The notes: generated from the sequence alone by a model not told the origin. A stretch of DNA of 64,000 nt from Rhodosporidiobolus odoratus (GCA_034387635.1 JAOANU010000015.1:248001-312000), one strand, 5' to 3'; shown: positions 9,746 to 24,100, numbered from the stretch's first letter. Numbers and translations are program-made.

Positions 9746-12725
9746 TTAGGCGGTCTCGCCATTGTAGTCGCCGTTCAGAGTCGCCGCCTCGGTCGTAACC
9801 GTCGAGAAGGTGTACGGGCGAGCGTTGTAGGCGAGGAGAAGCGGGCGACTGAAAACACATGGACGCAACGCGTCAGCCGAGCGAAAGAAGGCAAGGGCAG
9901 AGGCAGAGAGAGGTAGAGAAAGAGAGAAAGAGCTCACCCTCCGTAACCATAGTTCTGGAAGCGCGAGATGGCCGTCTCGGCCTCTTCAATGCTCGAGAAC
10001 TGAACGACTCCGGAACCCTTGCTGCGACCATGCTCGAAGAGGACTTCGGCTTGTTCAACAGTGCCGGTCGTCTGGAAGAGCTCGACGAGATCCTCGTTTG
10101 AAGTGGACCAGGGGAGCTGAGGCGCGCAAAGCGGTAGTAAAGTCGTCAGTCACTGGTTCTTGCTCACAGAATGCAGGGGGGGAGGAGAAACGCACGTTGC
10201 GAACAAAGATCTGCTTCGAAGGCGGAAGGTTGGCACCCGGTGCACCTAGCCCACCCGCAGCAGCACCCGCAAACGCCGCCGCACCCCCAAATCCACCGGC
10301 TCCAAACCCGCCAGCGCCGAACCCACCTCCAAAGCCACCTGCACCAGCAAAGCCACCGCCAAAGCCTCCACGGCCTCCAAAGCCTCCGCCAAAGCCTCCG
10401 CGACCGCCAAAGCCCCCAAAGCCGCCGCGGCCTCCGCCGAAACCGCCACCGTTCGGGAAACGGTCTTCGCGGACTTCGAGAACGGCACCCTGGAACTCGA
10501 AGCCATTGTACATGGCTGTTAAGGGGCGATCACGGGTCAGTATGGGCACCGAAGCGAATCGCCACAGGACTAAATGCCAGGTCGTGGCGGGACAAGGGAG
10601 AGTACATACCAATAGCGTTCTGAGCATCAGCAGGAGTCTCGTAGACGACGGTACCAGTTCCCGAGGGCGAGCCATCCGGGTTGATCTTGACGTCGGCGCG
10701 GATGATGGATCCGGCAGCGCGGAAGAGATCTTTCAAGTCTTGCCAGCCGACGGTAAAGGGGAGCTAGGGGAGAGGGAGGTGAGCGAAGATGTCAGCATCG
10801 AAGGGGCACGACGTGAGTGGGAAGGGGAAGACGCCAAGGGCATCCCAGCCAAGCAAGGGCGGGCAAAGGGGGAGAACAACGAGAAGCGCAACGCACACCC
10901 TGAACATACAGATGCCTTCCACTGCCGACCTGGTGACCGCCACCGCCGCCAAAGCCACCACCGAAGCCACCCCTTCCGCCGAAGCCGCCACCGAATCCTC
11001 CGCGACCGGCAAAGGCACCGGGACCCATGTAGCCTGCGCGACCGGCGACAGCAGCCGAACCGTAGCGGGCGTCTTCTTCGCGATCCTGCGGGAATGAACA
11101 GAAACGGTGAGAAAGGAAGACAAGGAGAAAGGGGTAGCGAAGGTAGTGGAGGGGTACGAGGGACGGAGAAGCGAGGTGTAGGGTGCGAACGAGGAAAGTC
11201 CGGTGCAGTGGCAGAGGAGGCTTGGGGCTTGCAAGGCCAAGTTGGGAAACGCACCTCGCGGATGAAAAGAGGCCTGCCAAGGAGCTGCTGGTCGTTCAGC
11301 TCGCGGATAGCACGCTGAGCCTCTTCCGGCTGCGAGAATTCGACGACGCTATGAACGTGAAGGACAGGAACGTGTAAGTATGTAGTCGCAAGAAGCAAAG
11401 AAGAACGCAACGCACCCGCAACCCTTCGACATGCCGTTGGGAAGCATCATGATCTCGGCGAAGACGACGTTACCGGCTGATGACACGAATCGTGTAGGTG
11501 AGAGGGGAAGATGGTGAAGCAAGGGTCGGGGTGGAATGGGAGGTGGGAGGAAAAGGTGCCGTCCGCAGCAGGAGAGTCCGACCGAAATCCAACACATGTA
11601 ACAACCGATCCATCCGTCAATAATCCGTCCTCACATATATCGTCAGCTCAACCCAACCTCAGTCCACATCTTCAGAGCTCAGCCAGCCTGAAGCAGCTCC
11701 CAACACCGTAAGTGTCCGCCTCGAGTAGACTCGAACTCCTCACGGCCTTTGACCGCGTCCAAGCACGTGATCCTCCTCACCCCGCCAGTATACATGCACG
11801 ACCAACCCCATAAAAAGAACTCTCGGACCCACCCTCCCGCATGAAATCCTTGAGGTCGTTCCACTTGACGCCAAAGGCGAGGTTGCCGACGTAGACCCTG
11901 CACTCTTTCTTACTCCTCTTGGCCGCCTCGTTGGCCGCCACCTCGCGGCTCATGGCCTTGCGGTGGGGATCAAAGGGGGCGCGACCGGCGTGCGAGTCGG
12001 GCAGAGGGGCGCGCTCGCTCTTTCCGCCGCGGGCGTCGTCGTCGTCGCGGTAGGAGCGGTCACGGTCGTCGCGGTCGTCCATCCTCGAGCTGCGTACGGG
12101 AGAGCGGGAACGGCGGGGGGAGCGGGAACGAGAACGCTCGCGGTGGTAAGAGCGGGAAGGAGGGGAAGCGCTGCGCTGGCGGTGGACGGGGGAGCGAGAG
12201 CGGTGGCGGCGGTGCTGTGTGAATGGAATGAGGGTGAGTAAGTAGGTGCTTTCAAGAACGGCGGGTCAAGCAGAGGGTAGAGGGTAGCCGGAGTAGTCCT
12301 CCTGCTAGTGACAGTGACTGGAGTGCGAGAAGGTCCCCCTTTGTAACTAGCCACCCCGACGACTCGAGCCATTTCGTTTGAAGAGAGTACTCACGCCATC
12401 GTCGTACTCTACAGCATTGTATCGATCCCGATCCAAATGCAGTTGCAAGCAAGGTCAATGTCAGTAGTCGGCAAGTAGTCGATTGCCTGGAGGCTTTTCC
12501 TGGGCGAGAGGGCCAATGGTGTAGGGTGTGAGCATACCGCGGTCCCTGTTGTCCCTGTTGTCCCTGTTGTCCCTGTCGTATCTGTCTCATGGATCAATAG
12601 AGTCAGTGATTTGTCGAGGCGGACGAGTGTGGGAGGATGGGCGACGCACTCGTCAGCTGCGACAAGGGAACAAGAACGGGTCAGCGGGGTCGGCTCGACA
12701 GTGCAACCAGTGGCAGCGTACCCAT
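9746..12725 (-). CDS. Three-RRM RNA-binding protein with RS and Gly-rich linkers (Gbp2/Hrb1-like)
   Basis: The N-terminus is Arg/Ser/Asp-rich: a DNR repeat from four CCTGTTGTC copies (about 12541-12575), then HRSRSPVHRQRSASPPSRS and SRSRSPRRSRSPVRSSR. RRM1 holds CRVYVGNLAFGVKWNDLKDF and MSKGCGVVEFSQPEEA. RRM2 holds LYVQGLPFTVGWQDLKDLF and SGTGTVVYETPADAQNAI. RRM3 holds QIFVRN and GSGVVQFSSIEEAETAI. Linkers are GGRGGFGGGF-type repeats. Three RRMs with an RS/RG N-terminus match yeast Gbp2/Hrb1, which escort spliced mRNA for nuclear export. The protein ends RPYTFSTVTTEAATLNG to the stop at 9746-9748. The start is weak: I read a 4-nt first exon (ATGG, 12725-12722) spliced to a GAG acceptor before DRYDRDNRD. 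It shares a 377-bp promoter region with RAM2. Confidence 0.8.
12541..12576 (-). repeat. 9-bp coding tandem repeat (DNR/RDN)
   Basis: Four copies of a 9-bp unit (GTCCCTGTT on the plus strand) encode Arg-Asp-Asn repeats at the N-terminus of the RRM protein. Likely length-variable between strains. Confidence 0.7.
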
Positions 12726-13102
12726 TCTATCAGTCTCTCAAGCGAAATGTGACGGGTGTCAGGTTGCAAGCCAGCGATTCATTACAATTGCCCACCGCAA
12801 GCCTCGGCTCTGTCCCCGAGACTGAGCGAGACAGACAGATTCGTGCAGCTCAAAACTATGAGCCTACAGTCTGCCAGCGTACACCTGGATTCGCAACACG
12901 AGGTGACATTTTCTTTCCCCTTTGTTCCTTGCTTCTCTTTTGTCCGTTCGACTTGGTCCCCTGCTCTTCTCACCCTCTCGTTGCTCTATCCGACTCGTAC
13001 ACTACTTCGAGAGCATCTCTAGCCTCACCCACATCCCGGCAACGTCCTCATACACCCTGCCCTTCACTTTCCCGGTTCCCCCACCTCCCGCCTATTTCAA
13101 CA
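12726..13102. other. Bidirectional promoter, RRM gene / RAM2
   Basis: 377 bp between divergent starts. CT-rich leader before RAM2 (about 12905-13100). No TATA box recognised. Confidence 0.5.
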
Positions 13103-14608
13103 ATGGCAGCAGCAGCGAAACAACCACAAGGCTCGCCGCCCGAAGACGAGTACGTCTTGTGGAGTAAACGGGAAGGATGGGAGGATCTCCAGCCTATCCC
13201 TCAAAACGATGCACCAAACTGCCTCGTTCCCATTGCCTACGACATCTACTGTACGGCCCTCGTTCCTTCCCTTGCTTCCCTTACCTCCCGCCCAAGCTGA
13301 GTGATGTCGAGTCGTACAGACCGTGATGCAATGGATACCTTCCGCGCCCTCCTCGCCAAGCAGGAAAAGTCGGAAAGGGTTCTCGAGGTCACAGAACATA
13401 TCATTCAGATGAACCCCGGTCACTATTCCATCTGGTGAGACGCTTCACACCATGAACAATACGAGCAGGTACTGAAGAGTGATAGCAATATGCAGGAAAT
13501 ACCGTGCTGATACCCTGCTAAAGCTGAAGAGCAATTTGGTGGAAGAACTCGAGTTGCTCGATGGGCTGGTCAAGCACCACCTCAAGTCGTACCAGGTTTG
13601 GTGAGTACTCCAGCAGCCTCTGGCAAAGCGTTGCTGACCGATGAATGACCTGCAGGCAACACCGCCGCACGGTCGTGCTCGCCCTTAACGACCCTTCTCG
13701 CGAACTCGACTTTACCGGCAAAGCCCTCGCCCTCGATGCGAAGAACTACCACACCTGGGCCTACCGCCAATGGGCACTCTGTCACTTCTGGGGCGATCGA
13801 TCCTTATCGGCTCAAGATCTCGCCCAAGAAGGTCAAGATAAAAAGCAGGAGAAAAAGGCGATCTGGCAAGGAGAGCTCGAGTACGTCGAAAAGCTCCTGA
13901 CGGAGGACGTGCGAAACAACTCGGCATGGAATCATCGGTTCTTTGTGCTTTTTGAGAGCGGGATGGGTGGGGAGGATATCGGAGAGAGGGAGATTGAGTA
14001 AGTTTTCTTCTCTCCTTGACTGATTTTTGTGCTCTCCGCCTGACATTGTATCGGATTCCAGATACACCAAGACGAAGCTCGCTCTTTCTCCCAATAACCC
14101 TTCTGCATGGAACTACCTGCGCGGGTTCGTCCCTTCCATCCGATTCAAGCATCCACTCGTTCGCTCACCATATCCTTTCACAGCGTCCTCACGCGACTCT
14201 CCCTTCCTATGAACACATGCTCAGCATTCGCTAAGCCACTGGCTCTGAACGACCGGTCCCTCGTACAGCGAAATGACCCAGCCATCAGTCAAGGAGCTGA
14301 ACTGCCTGCATGGTTGGCGATTGAGTTCCTCGCAGACGCAGCGGCGGAGGAGGCCAAAGATCTGACGGGTGAAGAGGAGAAGACGGCCAAGGCGGAAGAG
14401 GCGAGCGCGGTGCGTTCTTGACTTCTTATCATTCGCCTTTGGCTGCCGTTTCCCTTGCGTCTATCCTCCTTCATGCTGACTTGACTCTGTTTTATCCCTC
14501 CTTCGCCTGCAGCTCTTCAACTCTCTCATTGAGTTTGACCCCATCCGTCGCTTTTACTGGACCCTGCGGGCGAAGCAAGCCGTCGCAGGCGTTGGCGCGA
14601 AGAAGTAG
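13103..14608 (+). CDS. RAM2: Protein farnesyl-/geranylgeranyltransferase type I alpha subunit
   Basis: Starts MAAAAKQPQG. Exons include 13103-13250, 13320-13434 and 13496-13600; the last ends at the TAG 14606-14608. PPTA alpha-subunit repeats are plain: NPGHYSIWKYRADTLL, SYQVWQHRRTVVLALN, NYHTWAYRQWALCHFW, NSAWNHRFFVLFESG and PNNPSAWNYLRG, each with the W-x2-R or W-x-x-R core. The N-terminal REGWEDLQPIPQNDAPN with PIAY matches the conserved region before the first repeat. The product pairs with a CaaX beta subunit and attaches farnesyl or geranylgeranyl groups to Ras/Rho-type proteins and mating pheromones in the cytosol. The C-terminal FNSLIEFDPIRRFYWTLRAK also fits the family. Confidence 0.93.
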
Positions 14609-15132
14609 ACTCGATCTCTTGCCCCTGTTCCTCCCCTAACCCCCTTTCTCGGTTCGATGACCTGTAGCTCCCAGCCCCTGCAGTGTGGGTCTGGCTTGTA
14701 AGAGTACGCGTTGCGTTTGGGGACGATGGCACGGAGAAGAGGAAGAAAACTTCGAAAAAGGACGGAGACGCGAAAGTTGCATTCAACCTTTGCAGTGCTT
14801 CAAGCGGTCGTGGGCACGACAAGCTATCTCTTGCTCGGTTGTACGGCTTAGAAAGTAGAACGAGTGCGGGTTCTGGTTCCATTGTATCGTCGCCGTCTCC
14901 CCACCTGCTGTTCGTTTCATACATCTCTCTCGCTACCCTCGCTCACCAGCTGGTGACTGTTCGGCATTCTCGAAATCATCACTAGGCAGCTCGACGTTGT
15001 AGCAGCCACCCAAGGTACTCACTAGGCGCCTTCACCTTGTTCACGACCGTCCCGTCCTCCATTCATCCCGCCGTCGATACTCTTCCCTGACTAAGGCAAG
15101 AGCTTACCCACAAGTAGCGCAATCAGTTCAAG
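14609..15132. other. Intergenic, RAM2 3' end to TOR promoter
   Basis: 524 bp. Pyrimidine-rich near the TOR start. An open frame at 14683-14985 has no recognisable pattern and overlaps no splice model. No motif recognised. Confidence 0.5.
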
Positions 15133-18100
15133 ATGGCGGTCGGACCTCCCCTTCCCCCCAACGTCCTCGCCGACCGCCCCCTCGACGCCATCCTGTACGA
15201 CATGCGAAATAAAGCCGACGAAGTTCGCCTCAGAGCCTCTGCCGAACTCTCCTCTTACGTCCTAGCTTCCTCGCGAACTCTGTCGGCCGAGGCATTCAAC
15301 AAGGTGTATGGAGAGATTCATGCTCGCTGTTTTGCTTTGGTTAATTCGAGTGATTTGGCCGACAAGTTGGCGGGGATTACGGCTATCGGTATGCTTCCCT
15401 GTTTTCCCTTGCGGTCGAGGTGATCGAACTGAGAACTGACGAGCCCATCCGAACGACGCAGACAAGCTCGTCGACGTTCTCGGGAACGACATGTCCCGCG
15501 CGATTCGCCTGGCGGCGTCCGTTCAGCGAGCTTTCCCCTGTCCAGATCCGTTGGTCATGACTCTGGCTGCCAAGGTATTCGGTGCGTCCCGTTTCTCAAG
15601 AGGCGTATGCAGAGAGGCAGGACTGACCTGATGTGGGGTATTTGTTCTCCTTCTCGGCGTGCGATTGCAGCGAGGCTGGCGGCGCAAGGAGGCGGACAGA
15701 TGGGGGAACATGTGGACATCCAGGTGCAGAGCTGTATCGAATGGCTGCAGGGTGCTTTTCCTTTTCGTTTCTTACTTTACTCTTTACTCTCTTGAGCGTT
15801 TTAGCCTGATGATGCTTGGGCTGACCCTACCTCGTCTCTATTAGGCGAACGCATCGAAGCTCGTCGCTACGCAGCCGTCCTCGTCTTGAGGGAGCTGACG
15901 AGGTTGGCCCCCGGGTTGGTTTATGAGAATGTGCCGGATTTGCTCGACAATCTGTGGACGGCGTTGCGGGACCCCAAGGTATCTCATCGGCCTCCTCTTG
16001 CTACGAGTAGGCTCGTGCACATACTGACTTCTCCAATTTCTAGGTCGCCATCCGGGAAGCGGCCGCCGGCGCCCTCGCAGGCTGCCTTCTCATCGTCACG
16101 CAGCGAGATGGCCAGTACCGCGCAGATATGTTTGGGATGGTCTACACGCAAGCGCAGCTAGGCTTCGACCTAAGGACGCCGGAGGCGATTCATGGAAGTC
16201 TGTTAGGCTACAAGGAGCTTTTCCTCGAGGGCAAGATGGTATGTTAGCGGCCCTATTACCTTTTTCGAGCTGGATCGCTTGTCGAGCGGCGATGAGCAGT
16301 TAACTGACGTCGCGCAACCAAAGTTCATGTTCGACCACTACACCACCGTTTGCGACCAAATCCTTTCCTTCAAGGATCACCGTGATCCGCTCGTTCGACG
16401 CGCCGTGGTAGAGCTTATCCCGACTCTGGCCTCCTACAACCATACCGAGTTTTCCGAGCACTATCTACATAAGACGATGCTTTACCTTCTGGGTCAGCTC
16501 AAGAACAACCGGGACAGGACAACCTGTACGTCCTCTTTCCCGTTGCTTTGGCTTTGAACTGCTATCGCCTGGGCTGCTGATCGTTGCGGTAGCTGACGAC
16601 TTTCCGGGTTGCGCAGCCTTCCATGCTATCGGTCATGTCGCGATGCAGGTCAAGTCGTCGATGACGAACTACCTTGACCCCATTCTGGCTAGTATTAAGG
16701 AGGGTCTGCAGCAGCGAGGGTACGCATCTCCCGCCATCCTTGGTCTCCAAGCTCGCACTGACAAAGTAGAAACCGTTCGCAGGAAGAAGGGTGCGCCGTC
16801 CGAGGAGGCCATCTTTCAGTGTATCGGAATGCTCGCTCAGTCCGTTGGTCAGGCGCTCACCAAGCACATGCACGAGCTGCTCAACCTCATGTTTGCCTAT
16901 GGGCTGAGCCCGGCGCTTGACCATGCTCTGACTCAGCTTGGGAAGGATATCCCGCCTCTGCTGCCGGAGATCCAGGGTAAGGCGTTTCTTCGCCTCAGCT
17001 AGTTGGATGTACTGACGTTTTTCATCTGCAGAGCGGGTTCTGAACCTTATCTCCAAGACCCTCGCCGGCGAACCGTTCCTCCAAGCTGGCGCTCCGTCCC
17101 GCTACCAACGCCGTCGACCACCCTTCGTACCCCCACCGGACCAACGCGACGAAAATCAAATAATCCTCGCTCTCGAAGTCCTCGGCTCATTCAACTTCAG
17201 AGGCGTCTTCCAGGTTCACCGTACTCCGAATCCGAACCTCGTCGAGGCGGTAGAGGAACACAGCTTGGGCGAGTTTGTGAGGGATCACGTGGCAAGGTAC
17301 ACGGAAGACGATAATGCGGACATCAGGAGAGCAGCGGCGATGTCGTGCTGTGCGGTGCTGTCGACTGATCCGGTCGTGGGGCAGACGAGCAACAATTCGA
17401 TCAAGCTTGTGAACGAGGTGTTGGAGAAGCTGCTTACCCTTGCGATCGCCGACCCGGGTGCGTAGTGTCCTAGTCCATCTCTCCCAACCTTATACTCACA
17501 CTCGCGTCCTTTCACCCGTAGATCCCGCAACCCGCCAGCTTACCATCTCCCACCTCGACTCAAAGTTCGACCGCCATCTCGCTCAAGCAGAATGCGTTCG
17601 TTCTCTCTTCATCGCCCTTAACGATGAGGTCTACGCCATCCGCGAAGTCGCCATCAAGATCATTGGCAGGTTGGCGGCGATCAATCCGGCGTATGTCATG
17701 CCGTCTTTGCGGAAGACGTTGATTCAGCTTTTGACGGAGTTGGAGTATTCGACTTCGAGGTGCGCTTCTCTTCCCTCTGCTACTCGTCGAATAATGCTCT
17801 TTTGCTGAAACTCTTCTGTCTCAAAGCCGGAGCAAGGAAGAAGCCTCGACCCTTCTCGGTCTTCTCGTCGGTGCTTCGCAACGTCTTACCCGTCCATACG
17901 TCGTCCCGATGCTCAACGTCCTTCTGCCAAAGTCTCGCGACAACTCTCCTGCTGTCGCAGCTAGCATCATGACCACCTTGGGCGAGCTAGCCAGTGTCGG
18001 CGGCGAGGACCTTCTCGTCCAGCTCGACCCCCTCATGTCCCTCATCCTCGACACCCTGCACGACCAAGCTTCCACGCCGAAGCGAGAGTCGGCGCTTCGT

Positions 18101-21100
18101 ACCCTTGGGCAGCTGAGCTCTTACGCTGGCTATGTCATCGATCCTTACCTAGATCACCCGAGTCTGTTGGGGTTGTTGATCGGGTTGCTTAAGACGGAGC
18201 CAGGACAGCATACGAGGAGGGAGATTATCAGGGTCATGGGAACGCTTGGAGCGCTGGATCCGTATAGGCATTCGGTGAGTGGATCAAGAGCGCACAGCCG
18301 AGGGATTGACCTTCCTAACTATGCTTCGCAGGTGGTCGAAGGTATCTCGAATGATGCCTACGTCGAGGCTTTCAACCCTACCGACCCCACTCACCCGTCC
18401 AACATCGGCCCTCAGCACGACGAGTACTACCCCACCATCGCCTTTTCAGCCCTTCTCGTCGTCTTCAACGATCCTTCCCTTTCCGATCACCACACCGCCG
18501 TTGTCGACGCAATCATGTACATCTTCCGTTCTCTCCGACTCAAAGTCGTCTCCTTCCTTCCGCAGGTTCTGCCTGCATTCTTGAACGTCATGCGAAGCTG
18601 CCCCGTCGGGCTGCAGGAGTACTACTTCCAGAACCTCGGACAGCTCATCTCGATGGTCAAGCAACACATCCGCAATCACCTTCCACCTATCATGGCCACC
18701 ATCCGCGACTTTTGGACGTCGACGCCGAATGCGGGTCTGCAAGTCATCATCGTCGACGTGATCCAGTCCATCGCTCTCGCCCTCGATGCTGAGTTCAAGG
18801 CCTACCTTCCCAATCTCCTCCCCCTCATGCTGCAAGCCTTCGACCTCAATCTCAACTTCAGCGAATCGCGCCGCCAAGCCACCCTCATCAAGGTCCTTCA
18901 CGCCTTTGGCATCTTCGGCTCGAGTCTAGAAGAGTACCTCCACCTCGTCATTCCCGCCATCGTCCGCACCTTTGAGCAACCCGACGTTCCCCTCATCCTC
19001 CGCAAACAAGCGATGCAGACTGTCACCCAACTTTCGCGCAAGCTCAATTTCGCCGACCACGCTTCGGGCATTATTCACCCTATTGCGAGGGTTCTCGCTT
19101 CGCCGACTTCGCCTACGGAACTGAGAGTACCTGCGATGGACGCGCTTTGCGCCCTGATGCTGCAGATGGGGTCGGACTTTGTCCTTTTTGTGGGCATGAT
19201 CAATAAGGTAAGTCTTTTCTCGTTTCTTCCCCGCTATGGGCAACATTATTGACGGTCTTGCGTGTTCCGGCAGGCTCTCGTACGCAATCGTATCGTGCAC
19301 AACCAGTACGAGACGCTCGTCGCGAAGCTGCTATCCGGCGAGTCTCTCCCACAAGATCTCAACTTCGGCGATCCGTAAGCGTTCTTTCCCTGATGTTCCT
19401 TCCGAGTCAGTCGCTGATCTTTCCCCCTGCCGATATCAGCATCATCATGCCGAGTAACGAAGCGACCGTTGCCGCTGACGCCGGTGTGAGCAAGCTGCCT
19501 GTCAACCAAGTCCACCTCAAGGCGGCTTGGGAACCGGTCGACCGCGCCAAGCCCGACGATTGGCGAGAATGGCTGAAGCGCCTTAGCGTACAGCTGCTCA
19601 AGTCTTCGCCGTCGCACACCCTCCGAGCCTGCGCCAACCTGGCCGAGGTCTACCCGCCCCTCGCTCGCGATCTCTTCAACGCCGCTTTCGTCTCGTGCTG
19701 GACTGAACTTTACGACCAGTACCAGGTACGGCCTTCGCGCTCACTAGCGTTTCTCTGTGTTAGCTGACTATCCTGTCTTGTGCAGGAGGAGCTCGTACGC
19801 GCCATCCAGACCGCTCTCGCTTCACCGACACTTCCGCCTGAGATCACGCAGACGCTGCTTAACCTCGCCGAGTTCATGGAACACGACGACAAGGTTCTCC
19901 CCATCCCCATTTCGACCCTCGGCGGGTACGCTCTCAAGTGTCGAGCCTATGCCAAGGCCCTTCACTACAAGGAGCTCGAGGTCCTGTCCGACCCGTCGGT
20001 GCAGACCATCGAAGAACTCATCCGCATCAACAACTCATTACAACAACCCGACGTCTCCATCGGTATCCTGACCCACGCTCAGCAGGTGCACAGTCTCGAG
20101 CTCAAGGAGGAATGGTACATTGAGCTTGAGCGATGGGAGGACGCACTGTCGGCCTTCGAACGCAGGGCGCAGGAGCAGGGAGACTCGTTCGACGTCACAC
20201 TGGGTCGAATGCGGTGCTTGCACGCCCTCGGAGAATGGGGCACCCTCGCCACCCTCGCCGAACAACACTGGAGTCGAGCCAGCCACGACCTCCGACGTAA
20301 GATCGCTCCCCTAGCCGCTGCGGCTTCTTGGGGTCTTGCGCAATGGGAGTCGATGGATCTCTACATCAGCGTTCTCAAGCACGATTCGGCCGATCGGGCT
20401 TGGTTCCGTTCCATCCTTTCCATCCATCGCGGTCAGTTCCACAAGGCGCAAAGTCACATCAACAAGGCACGCGATCTCCTCGATACGGAACTTACTACTC
20501 TCGTTGGAGAGAGCTACAACCGGGCATACGAGTGCGTCTGTCTCTATCGTTTCTGCGGCCCCGCTCGCCTAATCCTCTTTGTTTCTACCTTCTCCAGCGC
20601 TGTGGTCCGCATTCAGATGCTTTCCGAGCTTGAGGAAATCATCTCGTGGAAAGAAGCCTCCAGCGCAGGCAATCATGAACGTCGCGCCGTCATCCAGAAG
20701 ACTTGGTTGAAGCGGTACGTCCCTTGCTATTCTTCTGCTCCAATCTTGACTGACTTTGCGTGCGATGCTCAGACTCAAGGGCTGTAAGCGAGACGTCGAC
20801 GTCTGGCAGCGCATCCTCAAGGTCCGAGCCCTCGTCATCCAGCCTCATGAAGATATCGAGATGTGGGTCAAGTTCACCAATCTGTGTCGCAAGTCTGGCC
20901 GTCTTGGCTTGGCCGATAAGACCCTGGGCTTGCTCCTCGGCGATCAGTACGCGCCTATGAACGGACCGGTGCGTTTTCGTTTCTTCGGGCTCTTCCATTA
21001 TCTTATCATCTGACCCACCTATCCTGTTTGGCAGTCGGTTTCTGGCCCGCCTCAAGTCATCTACGCCAACCTCAAGTATCACTGGGCTAAGGGTAACCGA

Positions 21101-24100
21101 GAAGAGGTTCTCGCCGTTCTGCGCGAGTTTACCGGCCGTCTTGCTGCCGACCTCGGCATCCATCCCGACGGCGAGTCAAGTGCCAATCCCGACTTGCTCA
21201 ACTCGGGCAAAAAGGCAGACTTTACGCGCTTGCTTGCGCGATGCCACTACAAGCTCGGCGAATGGCAGAGCGCGATGCAGGAAGACTGGGGCTCGGTACG
21301 TTTTCCCTCTCTTCTCTTCCTTCAAGCCTGTCTCTTACACTCTGCCCTTACCTTGACAGGACAACATCCCCGACATCCTCCGCTCGTACCTCCTCGCTAC
21401 GAGTCTCGATCCGACCTGGTACAAGGCATGGCACGCCTGGGCGCTCGCCAACTCGGAGGTTGTCTCGCACTTCGCCCGGTCCCAAGGCGAGCAGGACCCA
21501 TCACAGCCGCAGGCTTACTCGGTCCACCTTGTGCCCGCGGTCCAAGGTATGCCAATCGCTATTTTACTGCTTGCGCCCCTTGTTTACCTGTTCCTTATCT
21601 GCAGCCTTCTTCCGTTCGATTGCCCTCTCTCCCGGCAACTCGCTACAGGATACTTTGCGGCTTCTCACCCTATGGTTCAAGTATGGACCAGTCAGCGAGG
21701 TCTCGAGCGCCATCATGGAGGGCTTCCGCACCGTTTCCGTCGATACCTGGCTCGAGGTTATCCCGCAGGTGCGCCTTCCTCTGTTTTCCCTTCTCCCAGT
21801 GAACCGGTCAGTGACTGACACACTCCTCCGCAGCTCATTGCTCGAATTCATGCCCCTGACCCGAATGTTCGCAAGCTCATTCAGCACGTTCTCACCGACG
21901 TCGGCAAGGCTCACCCGCAAGCGCTTGTCTACCCGCTCACGGTCGCCTCGAAATACCCGAGCGAGACTCGTCGTCGTGCAGCCTTGTCGATCATGAACAA
22001 AATGCGCGATCACAGCGCTTCGCTCGTCGAACAAGCCGTACTTGTCAGTCAAGAGCTCATTCGAGTTGCGATTCTCTGGCATGAGCTCTGGCACGAAGGC
22101 CTCGAAGAAGCGTCTCGACTCTTCTACGGCGACCACAATATCGAGGCGATGTTTGCGACGCTGGAACCGCTGCATGATATGCTGGAGAGGGTCAGTCGCT
22201 TTCTTTCTGTTCCCCGTCGCAGCCTTGCTCATCTTCCTAATCCCCATACCGCAGGGTCCCGAAACTCTCCGCGAGATCTCCTTCGCACAGACTTTCGGTC
22301 GCGACCTTGCCGAGGCCCGCGAGTCTTGCCGTCGTTATCGCCAGTACGGCGAAATCAACGACCTCAACCACGCTTGGGACCTCTACTACCAGGCGAGTCC
22401 CCGCTCTCACGGCATCTTCGCCAGCTTGCTGACCTTTTCCGTTGCACTGCAGGTCTTCCGAAAGATCAACAAGAACTTGCCTACCCTCACGTTGCTCGAG
22501 CTGCAATACGTTTCGCCAAAGCTGCTCGCTGCCAAGGACCTCGACCTCGCAGTACCTGGAACCTACCAGACCGGCAAGCGCATTATCCGCATCGCGAGCT
22601 TTGGAGCCAACCTCGAAGTCTTTACCTCGAAGCAGCGCCCTCGCAAGCTTCGAGTACAGGGTAGTGACGGCGTCGACTACAACTTCTTGCTCAAGGGTGC
22701 GCTCGTTTTCGTTCTGACCGGTTTACAGTCCCACTTGACGCATCCTTGCGACAGGTCACGAGGATCTCCGTCAAGACGAGCGAGTTATGCAGCTCTTCGG
22801 TCTTGTCAACACTCTTTTGCAGAAGGACCCGGAGACATTCAAGCGGCATCTCACCATCGTCAAGTACCCCGTTATTCCACTTTCGCCGAACTCTGGTCTA
22901 CTGGGATGGGTCAACAGCACGGATACGCTGCATGTCCTCATCAAGAACTACCGCGACAGCCGCAAAATACTGCTCAACATCGAGCACCGCTTGATTCTGC
23001 AGGTGCGTCAATGCTCCCCTCCTCCGGTCTCCTCGAGTCGGGCCAGTCCTCAACGCGGTTCTCCTTGCAGATGGCGCCCGACTTCGACCACCTCATGCAG
23101 ATTCAGAAGCTCGAAGTCTTCGAGTATGCTCTGGACAACACCACCGGCCAGGACTTCTACCGCGTCCTCTGGCTCAAGTCTCGCAACTCGGAAGCCTGGC
23201 TCGATCGTCGCAGCAACTACTGCCGTACTCTCGCCGTCATGTCCATGGTTGGCCACATTCTCGGTTTGGGCGATCGGCATCCGAGTAACTTGCTCATGGA
23301 TCGAGTGTCGGGGAGGATCGTCCATGTCGACTTTGGCGACTGCTTTGAGGTTGCTATGCAGCGAGAAGTGCGCCTCATTTCGCTGTCCCGCTTCTTCAAC
23401 TAATGAGACTGATCCTCTTCTTCCTGCAGAAACACCCCGAGAAAGTTCCGTTCCGACTCACGCGTATGCTCACGTCCGCTATGGAGGTGCGTTCGACCTT
23501 TCCTGCGTTAATCCTTTTCGCTTCGGCGCACTTCCCGCTAGTCTCCTTGTTGTCGCGGTTACCGCGGTCTGCGTTTCTTGTGTACTGCTGCTGACGATTT
23601 TCGACTCTGCCAGGTCTCCGGTATCGAGGGTACCTTCAAGATCACCTGCCAGCACACCATGCGCGTCCTTCGAGAAAATAAGGAGTCTATCATCGCCGTG
23701 CTTGAAGCGTTCGTCCACGACCCGCTCATCAACTGGAGGCTTGTGCAAGGCGGACGACAAGTCGGTGGGCAGAATACGAATGGCGGTGAGAATGGTCCGG
23801 CCGGTGCACGGCGACCGAAGGGAGACGAGACGAACATTCATGATGGTACGCTGTCGATCCTTCCTGTGTCGGCCCCAATGCGCTTACTGACACGTTACTG
23901 CGACACCCGCGCCAACAGATGGAGCTGTTGGTCAGATCAACGCCCGTGCCGTACAGGTTGTCGAGCGCGTGCAGCAAAAGCTTACCGGTACGTTTCTGAC
24001 CTTCTCAGTTCCGACTCTATCTCCCTTTCCCCCCCGCTCTTGCATCTTCACGCCTTGGCCAAGCGCAATAGCACCGAATGCATTCATCGTGCTGTAGGGG

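Noticed and set aside
10098..11318. 406-codon open frame antisense to the RRM gene, Pro/Lys-rich
   Set aside because: It mirrors the Gly-rich repeats of the real gene on the other strand and crosses its introns; no family pattern.
12597..12725. Alternative N-terminus (MADECVAHPPTLV...) for the RRM gene
   Set aside because: It reads the DNR repeat in a Thr/Gly frame and enters the next exon out of phase with the RS domain.
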